NCBI RefSeq assembly: GCF_014204915.1
Contig: NZ_JACHMH010000001.1
Location: 2,542,001-2,606,000, forward strand
From: Crossiella cryophila
GTDB lineage: Bacteria > Actinomycetota > Actinomycetes > Mycobacteriales > Pseudonocardiaceae
Direction of reading: 5' to 3'
Length of the DNA: 64,000 nt
Part shown: piece after piece, positions 46,320 through 54,580 of the stretch
Layout of the letters: every line of letters starts with the position of its first letter
Position numbering within the stretch: position 1 is the stretch's first letter
Made by a program: the position numbers and the translations under genes
The notes under the pieces: model-generated
What the model was told of the DNA's origin: nothing
Seen by the model: the letters and a program-made list of their open reading frames with translations, nothing else
Database searches by the model: none

Positions 46320-46814
46320 TCACCCCCGGTCGGGCGTGGCCAGCGGCACCAGCCGCCGATCCCCAACCCTGGTCAAAAAAGCCAACGGCTTCCCCGCCAG
46401 CGTCAGCAAAGCCACCACCCACCAAGGCTTCCCCAGCTCCCGCGCGATCGGCCCCCCAAACGCCGCCATCAACGCGGTAAGCCCCGGCAACGGCCGAACC
46501 GACAAGGTGATCGACGAGATCAACCCCTCGTCATTCACCTCAACCCGGGCAGTCTCCTCAACCTCCTGCCCCCCAACGGTCGCCGTATGCACCAAAACCC
46601 GCACCCGCTCATCCCCGACATCCGACCGATACCGCAACCCCTTCAGCTCCCGCAGCGCCACCCGCAGCACCGCCCGAACCTCCCCCTTCCCCACAAACCG
46701 CACCCGCATGGTCAACGGCGAGTGCAAAACCACGTCCTCAGCCAACGTGGCCAGCACCCCCTCCAGGTCCCCGGCCTCGCCAGCGGCCCGGTAGCGCTCA
46801 GTCGCCAAGCTCAT
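46320..46814 (-). CDS. NTF2-like / SnoaL-like domain protein
   Basis: Small protein of 164 residues. The N-terminal part (ERYRAAGEAGDLEGVLATLA followed by DVVLHSP) is a standard NTF2-like opening, with EVRAVLRVALRELKGL and RVEVNDEGLISSITL continuing the cone fold to about 115. A hydrophobic C-terminal stretch (WWVVALLTLAGKPLAFL) is longer than in SnoaL proteins. It overlaps the 3' end of the TetR gene by 17 bases, so its expression is tied to that regulator. Enzymatic role unknown. Confidence 0.75.
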   Translation of the reverse strand: MSLATERYRAAGEAGDLEGVLATLAEDVVLHSPLTMRVRFVGKGEVRAVLRVALRELKGLRYRSDVGDERVRVLVHTATVGGQEVEETARVEVNDEGLISSITLSVRPLPGLTALMAAFGGPIARELGKPWWVVALLTLAGKPLAFLTRVGDRRLVPLATPDRG

Positions 46815-47445
46815 CGTGCTTCCCCTCAGTAGAAGCGGTAAGCCCAGAAAGCCCCCGCCAAACCAAATCCGCAGTCAGCCCCTCAACCTGCTCCCGCCCA
46901 ACCCCCGGATTCCGCAACCACCAGGCGACCATGGCGTTCAACGTCCACTTGGTCCCCTCCGCCAACGCCTCCTCCGCCGCAGCCCGAGGCATCCCCACAG
47001 GCAGATCCAGGTACGGAAGCCGCCCCAGCAACCCAGCCAACGAGGCAGAAGCATCCTGCTGCCCACGCTCGTGGGCAGGCGAGACCGCCGGATCACCCGG
47101 CAGCTCCCCGAACAACAGCCGCCACCCCACCGGATTCCCCTCAACCCACCCAAAGATCAACGACAACGTGTGCCGCACCAGCCCCTCCGCCGACACCCCC
47201 GACGGCGGCACAGACCAAGCCCGATTGAGCCCATCCGCATGCCGCTCAATCACCGCCCGGTACAACCCATCCTTGGCAGAGAAGTGGTCATACAGAACCG
47301 GCGTAGTGATCCCAGCCGCAGCAGCCACCTCCCGCATCGAAGCCCCGCCGTACCCCCGCAAGGCAAACACCTCCCCAGCGGCCCGCAGGATCACTTCCCG
47401 CCGCTCACCAGGACTAAGCCGCCTACGCCCAGAGTTACCTGACAT
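46798..47445 (-). CDS. TetR family transcriptional regulator
   Basis: Regulator of 215 residues. ERREVILRAAGEVFALRGYG and the helix-turn-helix SMREVAAAAGITTPVLYDHF lie at 15-56. The C-terminal half matches TetR_C-type ligand domains. Its start codon lies inside a nearly palindromic 18-bp site, and a second copy lies just upstream, so autorepression is very likely. The gene downstream (NTF2-like protein) overlaps it and is probably its main target. Confidence 0.9.
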   Translation of the reverse strand: MSGNSGRRRLSPGERREVILRAAGEVFALRGYGGASMREVAAAAGITTPVLYDHFSAKDGLYRAVIERHADGLNRAWSVPPSGVSAEGLVRHTLSLIFGWVEGNPVGWRLLFGELPGDPAVSPAHERGQQDASASLAGLLGRLPYLDLPVGMPRAAAEEALAEGTKWTLNAMVAWWLRNPGVGREQVEGLTADLVWRGLSGLTASTEGKHDELGD

Positions 47446-47485
47446 CAGTTAGGTACCCTACACCAAAACCTAACAAGCGTCAGGT
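47437..47485. promoter_or_regulatory. Two 18-bp TetR operators facing each other
   Basis: ACCTGACATCAGTTAGGT (47437-47454) and ACCTAACAAGCGTCAGGT (47468-47485) are each near-palindromes of ACCT(G/A)AC-N4-GT(T/C)AGGT. The outer and inner arms also match each other across the 13-base spacer, making a nested dyad. The first overlaps the TetR start codon; centres are 31 bases apart, about three helical turns. Confidence 0.7.
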
Positions 47486-47582
47486 ACGAAGCGACGGCAA
47501 AGCCGAGCCCGAGCAAGGGGGTCCGGGGGCGAAGCCCGCCGGCGTGGGGTGCGGGGGCTCGGCCCCCGCTGAAAATGCGGAA

Positions 47583-47617
47583 CGCCCCGGGGAAGCGCAA
47601 AGCGCGACCACGGGGCG
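47583..47617 (-). terminator. Hairpin terminator after tRNA-Gly
   Basis: CGCCCCG (47583-47589) pairs with CGGGGCG (47611-47617), with an inner GCGC-AAA-GCGC stem. Read on the minus strand it follows the tRNA by seven bases and is succeeded by a T-containing stretch (GTTCCGCATTTT), as expected of an intrinsic terminator. Confidence 0.6.
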
Positions 47618-47624
47618 TGCGGCG

Positions 47625-47698
47625 TGGAGCGGGCGACGGGAATCGAACCCGCGTAGCTAGTTTGGAAGACTAGGGCTCTACCATTGAGCTACGCCCGC
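47625..47698 (-). tRNA. tRNA-Gly (anticodon UCC)
   Basis: On the minus strand the 7-bp acceptor stem GCGGGCG/CGCCCGC, D-arm, anticodon stem CTAGT/ACTAG with loop CTTCCAA, and T-arm with GGTTCGATTCC are all present. The anticodon TCC reads GGA/GGG glycine codons. Discriminator U and CCA are encoded (47625-47628). 74 bases with CCA. Confidence 0.95.
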
Positions 47699-47765
47699 GT
47701 GGGCCCGGTTTCCCGGGCTCCGGTGTGAGCTTACCGGGTCGCGCGGTATGGTCTGCACGAGACCC

Positions 47766-47839
47766 CGGGATGTGGCGCAGCTTGGTAGCGCATCCGCTTT
47801 GGGAGCGGAGGGTCGCAGGTTCAAATCCTGTCATCCCGA
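47766..47839 (+). tRNA. tRNA-Pro (anticodon UGG)
   Basis: Acceptor stem CGGGATG/CATCCCG, D-arm with GCGCAGCTTGGTAGCGC, anticodon stem TCCGC/GCGGA with loop TTTGGGA, and T-arm AGGTTCAAATCCT. Anticodon TGG reads proline CCA/CCG-type codons. The discriminator is A at 47839; CCA is not encoded, unlike the neighbouring tRNA-Gly. The two tRNAs are divergent. Confidence 0.95.
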
Positions 47840-47849
47840 CGATCCTCTG

Positions 47850-47888
47850 GCCGAAGTGTGCCTGCTGGAAAGCGCAGGCCACTTCGGC
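47850..47888 (+). terminator. Hairpin downstream of tRNA-Pro
   Basis: GCCGAAGTG (47850-47858) pairs perfectly with CACTTCGGC (47880-47888), with an inner CCTGC/GCAGG stem and a TGGAAAGC loop, ten bases after the tRNA end. No T-run follows; a terminator role is likely by position. Confidence 0.55.
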
Positions 47889-48004
47889 TCGTAGCGTCTC
47901 CCGGGGGCCCGAGCCCCCGGACCCCCACGGTGCGGTTGGTGCCGAACCAGCGTGGTTGAGCTGCTAGTCCCTCGCTCGTTCCTCTTGCTCGTTGCTTGCT
48001 TGTG

Positions 48005-48598
48005 TCACTCGTCCCACCCCCGCCGTACCCCGTAGCGGATCAGCGCTGCTCTGTCTGGGACTCCCAGCTTGGTTTGGAGTCTGGTGATGGTGTTGCGGAC
48101 TGTTTTGGGGCTCACCAGTAGGTGTTCGGCGATGGTGGTGGTGTCCAGGCGTCTGGCCAGTAGGCGGAGTAGTTCGTGTTCTCGGTCTGTGAGGTCGTGG
48201 GTTGCGGGGGGTGCGGTGAGGGGTTCGCCGGTGCAGGCCTGGGTGATGGCGGCGCGGAGTTCTGGGGGGCCTGCTCCTTTGAGGAGGTAGCCGGCGGCTC
48301 CTGCCTTGATGGATTTGAGGATGGCTTCCTGGTCTTCTGAGACGGTGAGGACCACCACTCGGATCGAGGGGTTCCTGGCCAGGATCCGGGTGGTGGCCTC
48401 GAAGCCGTCCATGACGGGCATGGTCAGGTCCATCAGGACCAGGTGCGGTGCGGTCTCGGCGGCCAGGCGGACCGCCTCCATGCCGTCGGCGGCCAGGCCG
48501 ACGATGTCGTGGCCGTCGGCGGTGAGCAGGTCGCGCAGGCCGATGCGGAACAGCGGGTGGTCGTCGGCGATCAGGATGCGCAGCGGCGGCGGCGGCAT
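48005..48598 (-). CDS. NarL/LuxR family response regulator
   Basis: Two-component response regulator of 197 residues. Receiver domain 5-120 has the acidic pair Asp12/Asp13, phosphoacceptor Asp57 in LVLMDLTMP and a conserved Lys near 106 in IKAGAAGYLLKG. The LuxR-type helix-turn-helix at about 135-190 has LTDREHELLRLLARRLDTTT and LLVSPKTVRNTITRLQTKLG. No histidine kinase is adjacent, so it is an orphan here. The ATG at 48596-48598 gives a standard RILIADDH start. Third positions are visibly less G/C-biased in the 5' (plus-strand left) part than in most neighbours. Confidence 0.92.
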   Translation of the reverse strand: MPPPPLRILIADDHPLFRIGLRDLLTADGHDIVGLAADGMEAVRLAAETAPHLVLMDLTMPVMDGFEATTRILARNPSIRVVVLTVSEDQEAILKSIKAGAAGYLLKGAGPPELRAAITQACTGEPLTAPPATHDLTDREHELLRLLARRLDTTTIAEHLLVSPKTVRNTITRLQTKLGVPDRAALIRYGVRRGWDE

Positions 48599-48614
48599 GT
48601 GCGGGCTGCTGCGG

Positions 48615-49232
48615 TCAGTGGTGGCCGGGGAGGGCGGCGAAGACGCAGCCTTCCGCGTCCGCCGGGAAGGTGTCCGCCTGCACGCCATGGACCGGCTTGC
48701 ACCACAGGTGGCGCAGGCCGAGTTTCTCGGTGCCGAACTCGGCCGAGGTGACCGCGAAGCCGTTGCCGAAGCCGAAGTCCGGGTTCTCGCCGAGGGTGCC
48801 CTCGCTCAGTCCGCGCAGCCAGAACCGCTGCAATTCCTTGATCTTGTCCGGGGTGAACAGCACCAGGCCGATCTTGGCGTGCTCTGGCACCGCGCAGGTG
48901 GCCCATTCGGCGATGAACGGCTCGTACCGTTTCGCCCGCAGTTCACCCAGGTAGCCGGGCAGTTCGGTCTTGCTCACAGTCTTGGCGTCCGTGCAGGCCC
49001 CGGTCTTCTGCCTGACCCAGTCGATCACCTGGTCCATCGAGGTCAGCTGGGTGCCGAGGGAGGCAGAGCCGGCGCGTGCGCCGGTGGCCGTCGGACTGGG
49101 GGACGCGCCGTGCGCGCCGTGTCCGCCATGCGCGTCGGCGGGCTCGGTCGGTTGGCCGCCGCCGCACGCGGCCACCAGGAGCAGGCTGGCCAACACGGCC
49201 AGAATTCCTTGCCCGCAACGATTTTTCGTCAT
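48615..49232 (-). CDS. Putative lipoprotein, unknown function
   Basis: Product of 205 residues with a lipoprotein signal: hydrophobic helix ILAVLASLLLVAAC with lipobox Cys23. A His/Gly-rich linker follows (DAHGGHGAHGAS), then a soluble domain with several cysteines (KTGACTDAKT, EWATCAVPEH, HLWCKPV, EGCVF). I do not recognise the domain. The ATG at 49230-49232 follows GGGAGAGGG. The response regulator gene begins 16 bases downstream, so the two may share a transcript and a stimulus. Confidence 0.72.
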   Translation of the reverse strand: MTKNRCGQGILAVLASLLLVAACGGGQPTEPADAHGGHGAHGASPSPTATGARAGSASLGTQLTSMDQVIDWVRQKTGACTDAKTVSKTELPGYLGELRAKRYEPFIAEWATCAVPEHAKIGLVLFTPDKIKELQRFWLRGLSEGTLGENPDFGFGNGFAVTSAEFGTEKLGLRHLWCKPVHGVQADTFPADAEGCVFAALPGHH

Positions 49233-49485
49233 CAACACGCCCTCTCCCACGAACGGACCGGCGGCGGGATGATCCATTGACGAGGGTAGGCAAGCGGGGA
49301 GTCGGACACAACGGTCGTGGCGACGCGGGGTCATCCGGCGATCACGCAGCGCGGCCCCGCGCGGGGGCCTTGCCGCACCCGCGACCGACTTACTCCACGG
49401 GTGCGCTTAGACTCGCCGGAGGACCCGGCGTCACTAGCGCTCGGGTGTCTGCACGCGCCTGTTTTTGTTCGCACGAGGAGAATAC

Positions 49486-50850
49486 GTGAAGAGCACCGTC
49501 GAGCAGCTGAGCCCGACGCGCGTCCGGATCAACGTCGAGGTGCCGTTCGACGAGCTCAAGGCGAGCTTCGACCGGGCATACCGCAAGCTGGCCAAGCAGG
49601 TCCGGATCCCGGGCTTCCGTCCGGGCAAGGCACCCGCGCGGGTGCTGGAGACCCGACTTGGCCGTGGCGTTGTCCTGGACGAGGTCGTCAACGAGGCCAT
49701 CCCCGCGAAGTACCTCGAAGCCGTCAACGCCGGCGAGGTGAAGACGCTGGGCCGCCCGGACATCGAGGTCACCAAGATCGAGGACGGGCAGAGCCTGGAG
49801 TTCACCGCCGAGGTCGACATCCGTCCGGAGATCACCGTGCCCGCCTTCGGCGAGCTGGCCGTCTCCGTCGACGATGTCGAGGTCACCGACGAGGACGTGG
49901 CGAGCCAGCTCGATGAGCTGCGCGCCCGCTTCGGCAGCCTGGTCGGCGTCGAGCGCCCGGCCGACACCGGTGACTTCGTCTCGGTCGACCTGTCCGCCAC
50001 GGTGGACGGCAACGAGGTCGAGGACGCCCGCACCAACGGCCTGTCCTACGAGATCGGCTCCGGCCAGCTCGTGGACGGTATCGACGAGGCACTGGTCGGC
50101 GCTTCCGCCGGGGAGACCAAGTCGTTCACCACCACCCTGGTGGCCGGTGAGCACGCCGGTCGCGAGGCCGCGGTCAACGTCACCGTGCAGACCGTCAAGG
50201 AGCGGCAGCTGCCCGAGCTGGACGACGAGTTCGCCCAGCTGGCCAGCGAGTTCGACACCCTGGACGAGCTGAAGGCCGACCTGCAGACCCGGCTCGGCCG
50301 GGTCAAGGCCATGCAGCAGGGCATGGAGGCCAGGGACAAGGTCCTCGAGGCGCTGCTGGAGGCCACCGAGGTCCCGATGCCGGAGACCGCGGTGGACGCC
50401 GAGATCGAGGTCCGCAAGCACGACGCGGTGCACCGCTTCGAGCACGACGAGGCCCGGTTCGCCGAGTGGCTGGCCACCCAGGACAAGACCGTCGAGCAGT
50501 TCGACGCGGAGACCCGCGCCGAGTCCGAGCGCACGGTCAAGACCCAGCTGGTGCTGGACGCGATCGCGGACGCCGAGCAGACCACCGTCTCGGACAACGA
50601 GCTGACCGAGCGCATCGTCTACCAGGCGCAGAGCTTCGGCATCAGCCCGGACGAGTACGTGCAGCGGGCCCAGCAGTCCGGCCAGCTCGGCGCGATCTAC
50701 GCCGACGTGCGCCGCGGCAAGGCCCTGGCCGGCGTGGTGGCCCAGGCCACCGTCACCGACGCCTCCGGCAACAAGGTCGACCTGGATGAGCTGTTCGGCA
50801 ACGTGAACAAGAAGGACGAGGCCGAGCAGGCCGAAGCCACCGCGGAGTGA
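49486..50850 (+). CDS. tig: Trigger factor
   Basis: Ribosome-associated chaperone and peptidyl-prolyl isomerase of 454 residues. The N-terminal ribosome-binding domain carries the docking loop IPGFRPGKAPARVLE near 43-57. The FKBP-type PPIase domain lies at about 160-245 (GDFVSVDLSATVDG onward), and the helical C-terminal arm to about 430 ends in an acidic tail (KKDEAEQAEATAE). The GTG at 49486 follows GAGGAG. It is upstream of clpP1, clpP2 and clpX, as in most actinobacteria, linking folding and degradation. Confidence 0.97.
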   Translation: MKSTVEQLSPTRVRINVEVPFDELKASFDRAYRKLAKQVRIPGFRPGKAPARVLETRLGRGVVLDEVVNEAIPAKYLEAVNAGEVKTLGRPDIEVTKIEDGQSLEFTAEVDIRPEITVPAFGELAVSVDDVEVTDEDVASQLDELRARFGSLVGVERPADTGDFVSVDLSATVDGNEVEDARTNGLSYEIGSGQLVDGIDEALVGASAGETKSFTTTLVAGEHAGREAAVNVTVQTVKERQLPELDDEFAQLASEFDTLDELKADLQTRLGRVKAMQQGMEARDKVLEALLEATEVPMPETAVDAEIEVRKHDAVHRFEHDEARFAEWLATQDKTVEQFDAETRAESERTVKTQLVLDAIADAEQTTVSDNELTERIVYQAQSFGISPDEYVQRAQQSGQLGAIYADVRRGKALAGVVAQATVTDASGNKVDLDELFGNVNKKDEAEQAEATAE

Positions 50851-50894
50851 TCAACACCGCGCGTTGCCGAATTGATTCCGGAACACGCTGATAG

Positions 50895-50936
50895 CGAACG
50901 CGGGCGGTGTCGGGAGTACGACACCGCCCGCGTTCG
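50895..50936. terminator. Long perfect hairpin between tig and clpP1
   Basis: Two 18-base arms (50895-50912 and 50919-50936) are perfectly complementary around the six-base loop GGAGTA; pairing can extend three more bases with one wobble. It lies 45 bases after the tig stop and about 46 bases before the clpP1 start, so it can terminate or attenuate read-through. The arms end in CGAACGCG/CGCGTTCG, which overlaps the kind of sequence bound by ClgR; that second role is speculative. Confidence 0.75.
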
Positions 50937-50981
50937 TTAGGGTCGTTTATAGAGATCCTCCAGAACCGAAGGCAGGCACAC

Positions 50982-51596
50982 GTGACGCAGTACCCGACCG
51001 TCCCGGCGCCCCAGATGCGGGCAGGCAGCGCAGGGCTGACGCTCAACGACTCGGTGTACGAGCGGCTGCTCCGTGAGCGCATCATCGTCCTGGGTTCCCA
51101 GGTCGAGGAGAACATCGCGAACCAGATCTGCGCTCAGCTGCTGCTGCTCGCGGCCGAGGACGACGAGCGCGACATCTACCTCTACATCAACTCCCCCGGT
51201 GGCTCGGTCACCGCGGGCATGGCGATCTACGACACCATGGAGCTGATCAAGCCCGACGTGGCCACCGTGGCCATGGGCCTGGCCGCCTCGATGGGTCAGT
51301 TCCTGCTCTCCGCGGGCGCCAGGGGCAAGCGGTCCGCCCTGCCGCACGCGCGGATCATGATGCACCAGCCCTCGGCCGGGCTGGGCGGCACCGCCGCGGA
51401 CATCGCGATCCAGGCGGAGATGCTGATCAAGCACAAGCAGGAGATGGCCGAGCTGATCGCGACGCAGACCGGGCAGCCGGTGGAGAAGATCGTCGTCGAC
51501 TCCGACCGCGACCGCTGGTTCACCGCGGAGGAGGCCAAGGAGTACGGCTTCATCGATCACGTGGCCACCTCCGCCAGCCAGCTGCCGCGCGGCTGA
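50982..51596 (+). CDS. clpP1: ATP-dependent Clp protease proteolytic subunit ClpP1
   Basis: Serine peptidase subunit of 204 residues that assembles with ClpP2 into the mixed tetradecamer of actinobacteria. Catalytic Ser103 in AASMGQ, His128 in [10 protein letters not shown] and an Asp in VVDSDRDRW complete the triad. [14 protein letters not shown] near 66-79 is the oxyanion segment. The GTG at 50982 is preferred; the longer frame covers the hairpin. clpP2 follows after 29 bases, so the two are co-transcribed. Confidence 0.96.
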   Translation: MTQYPTVPAPQMRAGSAGLTLNDSVYERLLRERIIVLGSQVEENIANQICAQLLLLAAEDDERDIYLYINSPGGSVTAGMAIYDTMELIKPDVATVAMGLAASMGQFLLSAGARGKRSALPHARIMMHQPSAGLGGTAADIAIQAEMLIKHKQEMAELIATQTGQPVEKIVVDSDRDRWFTAEEAKEYGFIDHVATSASQLPRG

Positions 51597-51625
51597 GCGC
51601 CAGCACGAGTACGAGGAGTAAGAAG

Positions 51626-52255
51626 ATGAGCGAGCTTTACCGCCCTCAGTCCCGTTACGTGCTGCCGTCGTTCGTGGAACGCACCAGCTACGGGGTCAAG
51701 GAGTCCAACCCCTACAACAAGCTCTTCGAGGAGCGGATCATCTTCCTCGGGGTGCAGATCGACGACGCCTCGGCGAACGATGTCATGGCGCAGTTGCTGT
51801 TCCTGGAGTCCGACGACCCGGACCGCGACATCACGATGTACATCAACTCGCCGGGTGGTTCCTTCACCTCGCTGATGGCCATCTACGACACCATGCAGTA
51901 CATCCGCCCGGACATCGCGACCTTCTGCCTCGGCCAGGCCGCCTCCGCGGCCGCCGTGCTGCTGGCCGCGGGCACTCCAGGTAAGCGGGGCGCGCTGCCG
52001 AACGCGCGGATCATGATCCACCAGCCCTCCACCGAGGGCGTGTACGGTCAGGTGTCGGACCTGGAGATCCAGGCCCGGGAGATCGACCGCATCCGCCGTC
52101 AGCTCGAGTCCACCCTGGCCCGGCACACCGAGAGGACGCCGGAGCAGGTTCGCCAGGACATCGACCGCGACAAGATCCTGACCGCGGCCGAGGCCAAGGA
52201 CTACGGCATCGTGGACACCGTGCTGCCGTACCGGAAGCTGTCCGCCCAGTCCTGA
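51626..52255 (+). CDS. clpP2: ATP-dependent Clp protease proteolytic subunit ClpP2
   Basis: Second ClpP subunit, 209 residues. Catalytic Ser107 in [14 protein letters not shown] and His132 in [23 protein letters not shown] forms the oxyanion segment. The ASAAAVLL pattern identifies the ClpP2 type. The ATG at 51626 follows GAGGAG. It ends upstream of a hairpin, after which clpX has its own leader. Confidence 0.96.
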   Translation: MSELYRPQSRYVLPSFVERTSYGVKESNPYNKLFEERIIFLGVQIDDASANDVMAQLLFLESDDPDRDITMYINSPGGSFTSLMAIYDTMQYIRPDIATFCLGQAASAAAVLLAAGTPGKRGALPNARIMIHQPSTEGVYGQVSDLEIQAREIDRIRRQLESTLARHTERTPEQVRQDIDRDKILTAAEAKDYGIVDTVLPYRKLSAQS

Positions 52256-52284
52256 TCAACGCCGGTACCCCGTGATCCGCGACA

Positions 52285-52319
52285 CGCCGAGCGCCGCCCA
52301 GGACTGGCGGTGCTCGGCG
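52285..52319 (+). terminator. Hairpin after clpP2
   Basis: CGCCGAGC-GCCGCC (52285-52298) pairs with the GGCGG-T-GCTCGGCG segment ending at 52319, leaving a short CAGGACT-type loop. It starts 30 bases after the clpP2 stop. No T-run. The rest of the 227-base gap to clpX should hold the clpX promoter; I cannot place its boxes. Confidence 0.6.
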
Positions 52320-52482
52320 GGTACGGGGGAGGCTGGGGCCCTCGGAAGTATTCAGTGACAGGTCTGGGTGCTTCAGAGAGCTTGTCGACCTCCCGCTGCC
52401 CGGGGTAGTGCGGGTACCGTCAACAGCGAACACGGCCAGGCGCGTCGGCAGGGCGCGCCAGAGGGGACAGAGGTCAGCGGCC

Positions 52483-53763
52483 ATGGCACGTATCGGTGAC
52501 GGCGGAGACCTGCTCAAGTGCTCTTTCTGCGGCAAGAGCCAAAAGCAGGTCAAGAAGCTCATCGCCGGCCCCGGCGTGTACATCTGCGATGAGTGCATCG
52601 ACCTCTGCAACGAGATCATCGAGGAAGAACTCGCCGAGGCCGGGGACGTCAAGCTCGACGAACTCCCCAAGCCCCTGGAGATCCACGAGTTCCTCGACCA
52701 GTACGTCATTGGCCAGGACGATGCCAAGCGGACGCTCTCGGTGGCGGTCTACAACCACTACAAGCGGATTCAGGCCGGTGACCGGGGCAGGGACGGCCGG
52801 GACGACGGCATCGAGATCGCCAAGTCGAACATCCTGATGCTCGGGCCCACCGGCTGCGGCAAGACCTACCTCGCGCAGACGCTGGCGAAGCTGCTGAACG
52901 TGCCGTTCGCCATCGCGGACGCCACCGCGCTGACCGAGGCCGGGTATGTCGGCGAGGACGTCGAGAATATTCTTCTGAAGCTGATCCAGGCCGCTGACTA
53001 CGACGTCAAGCGGGCCGAGACCGGCATCATCTACATCGACGAGGTGGACAAGATCGCTCGCAAGAGCGAGAACCCCTCGATCACCAGGGACGTCTCCGGC
53101 GAGGGCGTGCAGCAGGCGCTGCTGAAGATCCTGGAGGGCACCACCGCGAGCGTGCCGCCGCAGGGCGGTCGCAAGCACCCGCACCAGGAGTTCATCCAGA
53201 TCGACACCACGAACGTGCTGTTCATCGTGGCCGGGGCCTTCGCTGGCCTGGAGAAGATCGTGCACGAGCGGACCGGCAAGCGCGGGGTCGGCTTCGGCGC
53301 GGAGATCCGCTCCAAGGCCGAGGTCGACGCCACCGACGTGTTCGGCCAGGTCATGCCCGAGGACCTGATCAAGTTCGGCCTGATCCCGGAGTTCATCGGC
53401 CGCCTGCCGATCGTGGCCAGCGTGATGAACCTGGACAAGGTCAGCCTGGTCAAGATCCTCTCCGAGCCGAAGAACGCGCTGGTCAAGCAGTACCAGAAGC
53501 TGTTCGAGATGGACGGCGTGGAGCTGGAGTTCACCAAGACCGCGCTGGAGGCCATCGCCGACCAGTCGGTGTTGCGTGGCACCGGCGCCCGTGGGCTGCG
53601 CGCGATCATGGAGGAGGTGCTGCTGCCGGTGATGTACGACATTCCCAGCCGCACCGACGTCGCCAAGGTGGTCATCACCGAGCAGACGGTCCGCGAGAAC
53701 GTGAACCCCACGATCGTCTCCCGCCAGCCCAGCCGCCGGGAGCGCCGCGACAAGTCGGCCTAG
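52483..53763 (+). CDS. clpX: ATP-dependent Clp protease ATP-binding subunit ClpX
   Basis: AAA+ unfoldase of 426 residues feeding substrates to ClpP1P2. The N-terminal zinc-binding domain has Cys13, Cys16, Cys35 and Cys38 (CSFC, CDEC). Walker A GPTGCGKT is near 122-129, pore loop GYVGED near 155-160 and Walker [11 protein letters not shown] near 185-194. The ClpP-binding IGF-type loop is [11 protein letters not shown]. The ATG at 52483 lies behind GAGGGGACAGAGG. It ends directly against an unusual palindromic repeat element. Confidence 0.97.
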   Translation: MARIGDGGDLLKCSFCGKSQKQVKKLIAGPGVYICDECIDLCNEIIEEELAEAGDVKLDELPKPLEIHEFLDQYVIGQDDAKRTLSVAVYNHYKRIQAGDRGRDGRDDGIEIAKSNILMLGPTGCGKTYLAQTLAKLLNVPFAIADATALTEAGYVGEDVENILLKLIQAADYDVKRAETGIIYIDEVDKIARKSENPSITRDVSGEGVQQALLKILEGTTASVPPQGGRKHPHQEFIQIDTTNVLFIVAGAFAGLEKIVHERTGKRGVGFGAEIRSKAEVDATDVFGQVMPEDLIKFGLIPEFIGRLPIVASVMNLDKVSLVKILSEPKNALVKQYQKLFEMDGVELEFTKTALEAIADQSVLRGTGARGLRAIMEEVLLPVMYDIPSRTDVAKVVITEQTVRENVNPTIVSRQPSRRERRDKSA

Positions 53764-53904
53764 TCCCACAACGGCCAACACCCCGTACGACAACGGCCAA
53801 CACGCGGAGCAGCATTCCGCGTGTTGGCCGTTCTTGTACGCCGTGTTGGCCGTTCTTGTACGGGGTGTTGGCCGTTCTTGTACGGGGTGTTGGCCGTTGT
53901 GGGA
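53764..53904. repeat. 141-bp palindromic element with six 22-bp-spaced GTGTTGGCCGTT units
   Basis: The element starts on the base after the clpX stop. Two units lie in inverted orientation (AACGGCCAACAC at 53770 and 53792) and four in forward orientation (GTGTTGGCCGTT at 53821, 53843, 53865, 53887), every 22 bases. The outermost 24 bases on each side (53764-53787 and 53881-53904) are perfect inverted repeats, and the centre is a small GCGGA/TCCGC hairpin. It could act as the clpX terminator, an mRNA-stabilising structure or a dispersed repeat of the genome. Confidence 0.9.
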
Positions 53905-53971
53905 CGCCTGATCCGGTTGTTTTCGCCGTGTGGGGGATCGGTGGCGGGTGGCCGGGCGGTATGTCTGGATC

Positions 53972-54568
53972 ATGCGAGCGCTGCATGTGGTCCTTCTGCA
54001 CGGGTGGCGGGGCGCCGGTTCCGGGCACTGGCTGAGCTGGCTGGCCGGGCAGTTGCGCGGGCTGGGGGTCGTGGTGGACGCGCCCGCGTTGCCCGCGCCC
54101 GAGCTGGGTGGCTGGTTGCCGGTGTTGCGGGCCAGCCTGGCCGCGGCGCCGCCCTCGGCCGACCTGGTGGTGCTCGGGCACGGGCTGGGCGCGACGCTGT
54201 GGCTGCACCACGCGGCCGGGGTGGACGGGCGGGACCGGCGGGCGCACCGGGTGCTGCTGGTGGCCCCGCCGGGGCCGGGCTGGCGGCATCCGGAGGTGCG
54301 GGGGCTCAACCCGCCGCCGGTGGATGCGAGGGCGATGCGCCGGGCGGCCAGCATCACCCGGCTGGTGGCCGGGCAGGGTGATCCCTACTGCGCCCGGCTG
54401 GACGCCTACGGGCTGGCCACGGGGCTGGGTGTGGAGCTGGACCTGGTGCCCGGCGGGGAGCACCTGGACGAGGACACCGGGTACGGGCCGTGGCCGGAGG
54501 TGCTGGCCTGGACGCTGGGCCGGGCGCCGAGTCTGCTCGGAGCCAGCCCGGCGCGGGCGCGCACGTAG
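53972..54568 (+). CDS. RBBP9/YdeN-like alpha/beta hydrolase lacking the nucleophile serine
   Basis: Protein of 198 residues. RALHVVLLHGWRGAGSGHWL at 2-21 is the oxyanion-loop opening of the RBBP9/YdeN (serine hydrolase) family. The nucleophile elbow, normally GHSxG, reads LGHGLGA near 68-74: the catalytic Ser is Gly. A His in GGEHLDEDTGYGPWPE near 170 fits the catalytic His of the family. With no nucleophile it may bind rather than hydrolyse. The ATG at 53972 gives the family-like start; an upstream in-frame start at 53930 would add an untypical basic leader. Confidence 0.8.
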   Translation: MRALHVVLLHGWRGAGSGHWLSWLAGQLRGLGVVVDAPALPAPELGGWLPVLRASLAAAPPSADLVVLGHGLGATLWLHHAAGVDGRDRRAHRVLLVAPPGPGWRHPEVRGLNPPPVDARAMRRAASITRLVAGQGDPYCARLDAYGLATGLGVELDLVPGGEHLDEDTGYGPWPEVLAWTLGRAPSLLGASPARART

Positions 54569-54580
54569 TAGAACGATCGG

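Larger units (their letters stand above)
47517..47926. repeat. Inverted G-rich repeat flanking the tRNA pair
   Basis: A perfect 14-base copy GGGGGTCCGGGGGC (47517-47530) occurs inverted at 47913-47926, bracketing both tRNA genes; similarity continues a few bases further. G-rich elements of this kind are scattered in many actinobacterial genomes. The interval 47840-48004 otherwise holds only the hairpin noted and no gene. Confidence 0.6.
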
